Assembly: GCA_020137815.1 (NCBI GenBank)
Contig: CM035350.1
Location: forward strand, 477,011 to 541,010
DNA length: 64,000 nucleotides
Source: Hormiphora californensis
Taxonomy: Eukaryota; Ctenophora; Tentaculata; Cydippida; Pleurobrachiidae
Direction: 5' to 3'
Shown here: positions 63,020-64,000 of the stretch, piece by piece
Layout: each line of letters starts with the position of its first letter
Numbering within the stretch: the first letter of the stretch is position 1
Notes under the pieces: model-generated
What the model was told of the DNA's origin: nothing
Databases searched by the model: none
What the model saw: only the letters and a program-made list of their open reading frames with translations
Translations under genes and position numbers: made by a program

Positions 63020-64000
63020 ACAGTACCACAGCAAATGGCTACCTTCTAGCTTTTACACAAAACAGCGAAAGAATGGAAATCGACAAAAACTGGTACGATG
63101 AATGGACACAAAAAGTGAAGAGGCTACCAGTCACCATGAATAGCGTTCTGGGGAGAGAATGGGAGGCTGACCAGAAGAACGGATGGAAGGACGCCACTTG
63201 GCAGATAATGCGAGGTGAAAACTGGGATGCTTTGATTGAACTAATGGAAAATACGGTTAAACTGTACAAATTGCTGAACGACGCCGATGATATCTTCGCC
63301 AAGTCCACTACAAATGAAGCTGTCAAGCAAACAGCTGTAGACAGACTAAGTACAGACAAGGAAACCGCAGATTGCGAGGAATCGTTGGCGGGTATTGAAT
63401 CGGTCAGTAATGCATCTGAGTCACTATCCTGGATGCTTGATCGAAAATTGGAATCAGTTGATGATGAATCTGGCCCTGGGTCACTATCAATGTCTAGTGA
63501 AATTGCTTCCTCCTTATATAAAGAAGAAAACACGAGACCCACTGACAAGCGGCAGAATGTTATCGTGTTTTTACCTGCAGATATGGATTGCTCTATTCAG
63601 GATGAGGAGATTGAAAAAGCTTTTGCATACCTTGGGTGTGAACAATTTAGTATACTGAATACGGAAATGGTCAGGGACAGAGGTGAGGACTGCAACGAGA
63701 AAATGGTACTTAGAGTACAAATGAACACAGTAAAACAAGCATCAAAAGCCCTTGCTAATGCGTACAAACTGAAGAACTACCCTGTGTCTGGAATCTACAT
63801 TGCCAAGGCATGACATACCATCAACGGCTAAAGATGCGAGAACTTGTGAAGACTCTAAGGTACAGGATAGAAATGCTACCAAAGTACCGATGGAAAATTT
63901 TTGATTGGGAAGTGGTTAACGTTGGTCGTTTCAAGAAACAAGAGCAAGATTCCAAGCACGATTTGAAGGACAGTTATAGTGGTTCACTGTATAGTATTTA
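63020..64000 (+). pseudogene. non-LTR retrotransposon ORF1-like protein, frameshifted near its C-terminus, truncated by window end
   Basis: The first frame runs to a TGA at 63811-63813. From the Met at 63074 it reads MEIDKNWYDEWTQKVKRLPV, an acidic linker, and then DKRQNVIVFLPADMDCSIQD and YPVSGIYIAKA. The next frame from 63810 continues MTYHQRLKMRELVKTLRYRI. In the other two ORF1 copies, YISPDxT is followed in the same frame by RxLVxxLK, so the TGA looks like a one-base frameshift. The RRM-like strand followed by Y-I-x-x is the LINE ORF1 pattern. The N-terminal part is unlike the other copies, so this is a different family member. It could be a host exon instead (an AACAG acceptor lies at 63019-63023), but the C-terminal match argues against that. 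Confidence 0.5.

Noticed and set aside
63808-63815. ATGA overlap between two frames, suggesting ORF1-ORF2 termination-reinitiation
   Set aside because: In the other two ORF1 copies the segment after YI-x-P-D-x-T continues in the same frame into RxLVxxLK. The downstream frame here matches that same segment, so a one-base frameshift in a dead copy is simpler.

Overview
This is a window from a large, repeat-dense animal (metazoan) nuclear genome. The evidence is spliced genes with GT-AG introns, a cGMP-dependent protein kinase and a secretory-pathway thioredoxin/PDI-family gene, non-LTR retrotransposon remnants, and a very high density of small inverted-repeat DNA transposons and GA/CT microsatellites. 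The window has no taxon-specific marker. An early-branching or other invertebrate is plausible, but the species cannot be fixed from sequence alone.

Host genes. (1) A cGMP-dependent protein kinase (PKG/PRKG1-like) lies on the minus strand from 23752 down to at least 5295. Nine exons can be placed with exact splice sites and matching phases: N-terminal coiled coil, RAQGIS autoinhibitory motif, cNMP-binding domain A, the end of domain B, and most of the kinase domain. The body of cNMP-binding domain B is missing and the C-terminal exons lie beyond base 1. The missing part should fall between 15206 and 18610, where the sequence turns into an apparent consensus artefact (15235-16190). (2) A secreted, ER-type multi-thioredoxin (PDI-like) gene starts at 52212 on the plus strand. 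Four exons are placed, ending at 60318, and it runs on toward or past the window end. (3) The last two exons of a single-pass membrane protein of unknown family lie on the minus strand (42850-41935).

Mobile elements fill almost everything else. A LINE (CR1/Jockey-like) on the plus strand is scattered over 28.5-36.85 kb, split by nested insertions, including two hAT-type elements with 8-bp target duplications. Further non-LTR ORF1 copies occur at 2.4-4.4, 35.0-35.9 and 63.0-64.0 kb. A separate LINE C-terminus lies at 47.7-48.1 kb. Many non-autonomous inverted-repeat elements can be delimited by terminal inverted repeats and target duplications. Several are giant palindromes whose arms are built from short satellite-like units: AAAGCGCTTT, ATAGACGCATT, GAATGCAGAGT and TTTTGAAATAGC.

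Layout: 1-5.2 kb large inverted-repeat element in a PKG intron; 5.3-23.8 kb PKG with intronic elements; 23.8-28.4 kb elements and unassigned intergenic DNA; 28.4-36.9 kb nested LINE; 36.9-41.7 kb repeats and a MULE-like foldback; 41.9-42.9 kb membrane-protein exons; 43.2-51.8 kb foldbacks, LINE remnant and a second corrupted tract; 52.2-60.3 kb PDI-like gene with palindromic elements in its introns; 60.3-64 kb microsatellite, a TA-type element and a LINE ORF1. No promoter, CRISPR array, rRNA gene or convincing functional tRNA was found.
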